In this document: positions 33,497 to 35,276 of the stretch, piece by piece
How the letters are laid out: each line of letters opens with the position of its first letter
How positions within the stretch are numbered: position 1 is the first letter of the stretch
Assembly: GCA_015231515.1 (NCBI GenBank)
Contig: JADGBM010000007.1
Coordinates: forward strand, 25,669 to 60,944
Direction of reading: 5' to 3'
Source: Desulfobulbaceae bacterium
Lineage (GTDB): Bacteria; Desulfobacterota; Desulfobulbia; Desulfobulbales; VMSU01
DNA length: 35,276 nucleotides
Made by a program: the position numbers and the translations under genes
The notes under the pieces: model-generated
The model's database searches: none
What the model saw: the letters and a program-made list of their open reading frames with translations, nothing else
What the model was told of the DNA's origin: nothing

Positions 33497-35050
33497 ATGA
33501 AAAGAAGACGATTGGCTCCTTTGCGGCGCCTAGGGCAAAGCCTCTTTTTGTGCCTCTTTCTATTTTTGTTTATTAAGACCGACTACCAAGGCAGTGACAA
33601 CCTACAATACGCCGTAAACCTAATCTTTCGTATTGATCCGCTGGTTGCGGCCGCCACAATGCTGGCCGCAAAAACATTTATTATCCTTCTTTTTCCGGCT
33701 CTCTTCACCATTGTATTTACCTTCCTTTTAGGACGATTTTTCTGCGGCTGGGTTTGCCCTATGGGAACGATTATTGATATGAGCCACAAACTGGCTCGCC
33801 CTGCACCAAACACCACCGACTGGAAGCACCAAAACCTGCGTTACTACATCTTGTTTTTTGTTCTGACTGGTGCGCTTTTTGGGCTACCGTTAGTGGGCTA
33901 TGTTGATCCCTTTTCTATTCTTGTCAGGGCCTTAACTCTGGCTTTGTATCCTGCTTTCAATTTTTCATCAGAATCATTTTTCACATTTACCTACCTGAAT
34001 GCTCCACCCTGGGTCAATTCAGTCACTGAGCCGCTTTATGCTTTTATGAAGAATTACATTCTTGCCTCTGATCCTCGAGTGTACACCCTGACATTGTTAT
34101 CACTTTCCATCCTACTTATCGTTCTACTGCTTGAAACTGTTGAACGCCGCTTTTTCTGTAGAAACCTCTGTCCCCTAGGTGCTATGTTTTCTTTGGTAGC
34201 ACGTTTTAGCCTGTTGCGAACCATAGGTGGGGAGAACTCACGTTGCGGTAAATGCCAAAACTGCCGATCAACCTGTCGCATGGCTGCTATTGATCACAAC
34301 AAAGCCGTGTCCATGGAGAAATGCATCTTCTGCCTGGACTGCATCGATGCCTGCCCCAAAAAGCAAATCTCTTTTGGCTTTGCATTTAAGCTTGCGCCGA
34401 TCTCTATGAATATCTCACGACGTGGATTTATCACTACAGCTATCAGCAGCGCTGCGATTCCTCTTTTTTTGCCTGGGAGGGCCATTTCTAAGCGCCCCAA
34501 TCCAAAGCTTTTACGGCCTCCTGGCGCCTTGTCAGAGCAAGATTTCCTGACCCGCTGTGTTCGCTGCGGTGAGTGTATGAAGGTCTGTATTGGCAACGGG
34601 CTTCACCCTTTATTTCTTGAAGCCGGCCTGGAAGGAATTTTTTCGCCAAAGTTGAGCCCGAGACTTGGTTATTGTGAATACAACTGCACCCTCTGCGGCC
34701 AAGTATGCCCTACCGGTGCTATTCAGAAACTGTCTCCCGAAATTAAGAAAAAAGAGCGCATCGGACTTGCAACCTTTGACAAGAATCGCTGCCTTCCTTA
34801 CGCAAAAGCAATACCATGTATTGTCTGCGAGGAACACTGCCCAATCGCCGACAAGGCTATCAAGTTTAAGGAAGTTGAGCTTGTAAACGATAATGGGCAG
34901 CGTCTGGTGATGAAGCAGCCCTATGCAATTGATGAACTTTGTATCGGCTGCGGCATATGTGAGTACAAGTGCCCTCTTGAGGGTGAGGCCGCAGTCTCAA
35001 TAAGCCGTCCGGATAATTCACGTCTACAGAAAGATGCACTTTCTTATTAA
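33497..35050 (+). CDS. NapH-NapG-like membrane polyferredoxin fusion
   Basis: 517 residues from the ATG at 33497; the frame opens earlier inside the DUF362 gene, but that ATG follows its stop. Residues 1 to about 300 look like NapH/NosR: four or five membrane helices, FCGWVCPMG, RNLCPLGAM, then two 4Fe-4S motifs (CGKCQNCRSTC, CIFCLDCIDACP). An internal twin-arginine motif SRRGFI (Arg308-Arg309) with a hydrophobic stretch follows, then a NapG-like part with four more cluster motifs (CVRCGECMKVC, CTLCGQVCP, CIVCEEHCP, CIGCGICEYKCP). It likely carries electrons from quinol to a periplasmic acceptor such as the DUF362 protein, which is inference. Confidence 0.9.
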   Translation: MKRRRLAPLRRLGQSLFLCLFLFLFIKTDYQGSDNLQYAVNLIFRIDPLVAAATMLAAKTFIILLFPALFTIVFTFLLGRFFCGWVCPMGTIIDMSHKLARPAPNTTDWKHQNLRYYILFFVLTGALFGLPLVGYVDPFSILVRALTLALYPAFNFSSESFFTFTYLNAPPWVNSVTEPLYAFMKNYILASDPRVYTLTLLSLSILLIVLLLETVERRFFCRNLCPLGAMFSLVARFSLLRTIGGENSRCGKCQNCRSTCRMAAIDHNKAVSMEKCIFCLDCIDACPKKQISFGFAFKLAPISMNISRRGFITTAISSAAIPLFLPGRAISKRPNPKLLRPPGALSEQDFLTRCVRCGECMKVCIGNGLHPLFLEAGLEGIFSPKLSPRLGYCEYNCTLCGQVCPTGAIQKLSPEIKKKERIGLATFDKNRCLPYAKAIPCIVCEEHCPIADKAIKFKEVELVNDNGQRLVMKQPYAIDELCIGCGICEYKCPLEGEAAVSISRPDNSRLQKDALSY

Positions 35051-35164
35051 AAAAAATTCAGCTTCATGCTCTTACCGCTCTTTAATCTGAAGTTCCATTT
35101 CCAGAATGTCGAATTTCTCTGTGATTCCGGCTATTTATTCGAAAAACCGGCGTGATCGTCCTGA

Positions 35165-35275
35165 CTACACTTTTATTGTCTGAAGCAATTCTAATGCTTT
35201 TTGTTGTTTTGGGTTAGGCTTGGTGTCCATTGTAAAAGTTGAAGATTTGTCCTCATCGTTAAGGCATCGACAAGT
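35165..35275 (-). CDS. 3' end of an unidentified gene at the right edge (possible transposase end)
   Basis: On the minus strand the frame is open from the window edge to a TAG at 35165-35167, giving 36 residues that end in DTKPNPKQQKALELLQTIKV. The polar, Gln/Lys-rich tail resembles the C-terminus of some IS transposases, but too little is visible to identify it. The rest of 35051-35164 shows no gene. Confidence 0.4.
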   Translation of the reverse strand, partial: TCRCLNDEDKSSTFTMDTKPNPKQQKALELLQTIKV

Positions 35276-35276
35276 C

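Overview
The window looks like chromosomal core DNA of a Gram-negative, anaerobic, cytochrome-rich bacterium. The most likely home is the Desulfobacterota, near the sulfate-reducing or disproportionating Desulfobulbales. This rests on an 11-heme c-type cytochrome paired with a cytochrome b, a bacteriohemerythrin, a NapH/NapG-type polyferredoxin with a Tat-exported DUF362 partner, very small Cys-rich proteins, long-form HisG and RpoH. It is inferred from protein character, not from a marker gene. I see no rRNA, tRNA, CRISPR array, complete IS or phage. Only a gene remnant at the right edge hints at a mobile element.

Layout. 1-1.9 kb: the end of a DUF2156 (lysyltransferase-like) gene, a PilZ protein and a bacteriohemerythrin, closed by a strong two-way terminator. 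1.9-4.2 kb (minus): a multiheme cytochrome c and membrane cytochrome b, a probable quinone-linked electron-transfer module. 4.2-4.7 kb: a long palindrome and a small membrane protein. 4.8-9.2 kb: a large AsmA-like DUF748 envelope protein divergent from a PlsC acyltransferase. 9.3-14.1 kb (minus): an unknown helical protein, an SlyD-like isomerase, thiD, coaX and an S66 carboxypeptidase, plus one small plus-strand zinc-ribbon gene. 14.2-16.6 kb: a tiny Cys-rich ORF, hisI, hisG, engB and a two-CW protein. 16.7-19.7 kb: lepA and rpoH, divergent. 19.8-25.2 kb: a DegT-type sugar aminotransferase translationally coupled to a 1412-residue TPR/beta-barrel protein. 25.4-26.1 kb: a candidate 54-residue selenoprotein, then greA behind a leader hairpin. 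26.1-29.4 kb: a FadR-like TetR regulator, a purD-purE fusion and tsaC. 29.5-32.5 kb: HPt, HDOD and hybrid-kinase signalling genes. 32.5-35.1 kb: DUF362 protein and polyferredoxin.

Two observations stand out. First, the same 18-bp palindrome (AATGAATACCAATTCATT) occurs in full exactly twice. One copy sits on the promoter of the FadR-like tetR gene; the other lies between the cytochrome c/b operon and the small membrane-protein gene, 22 kb away. This suggests an acyl-CoA-responsive regulon that links fatty-acid oxidation to a quinone/cytochrome module. Second, at 25369-25533 a short ORF with a good ribosome binding site encodes one membrane helix and then reads through an in-frame TGA into a U-x4-C motif. 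A hairpin with a GG-starting apical loop lies 20 nt past the TGA, where a bacterial SECIS element is expected.

Housekeeping genes here (hisI/hisG, engB, lepA, rpoH, greA, purDE, tsaC, coaX, thiD, plsC) are intact. Several (hisI, lepA, rpoH, degT, tsaC, HDOD gene) lack a visible Shine-Dalgarno sequence.
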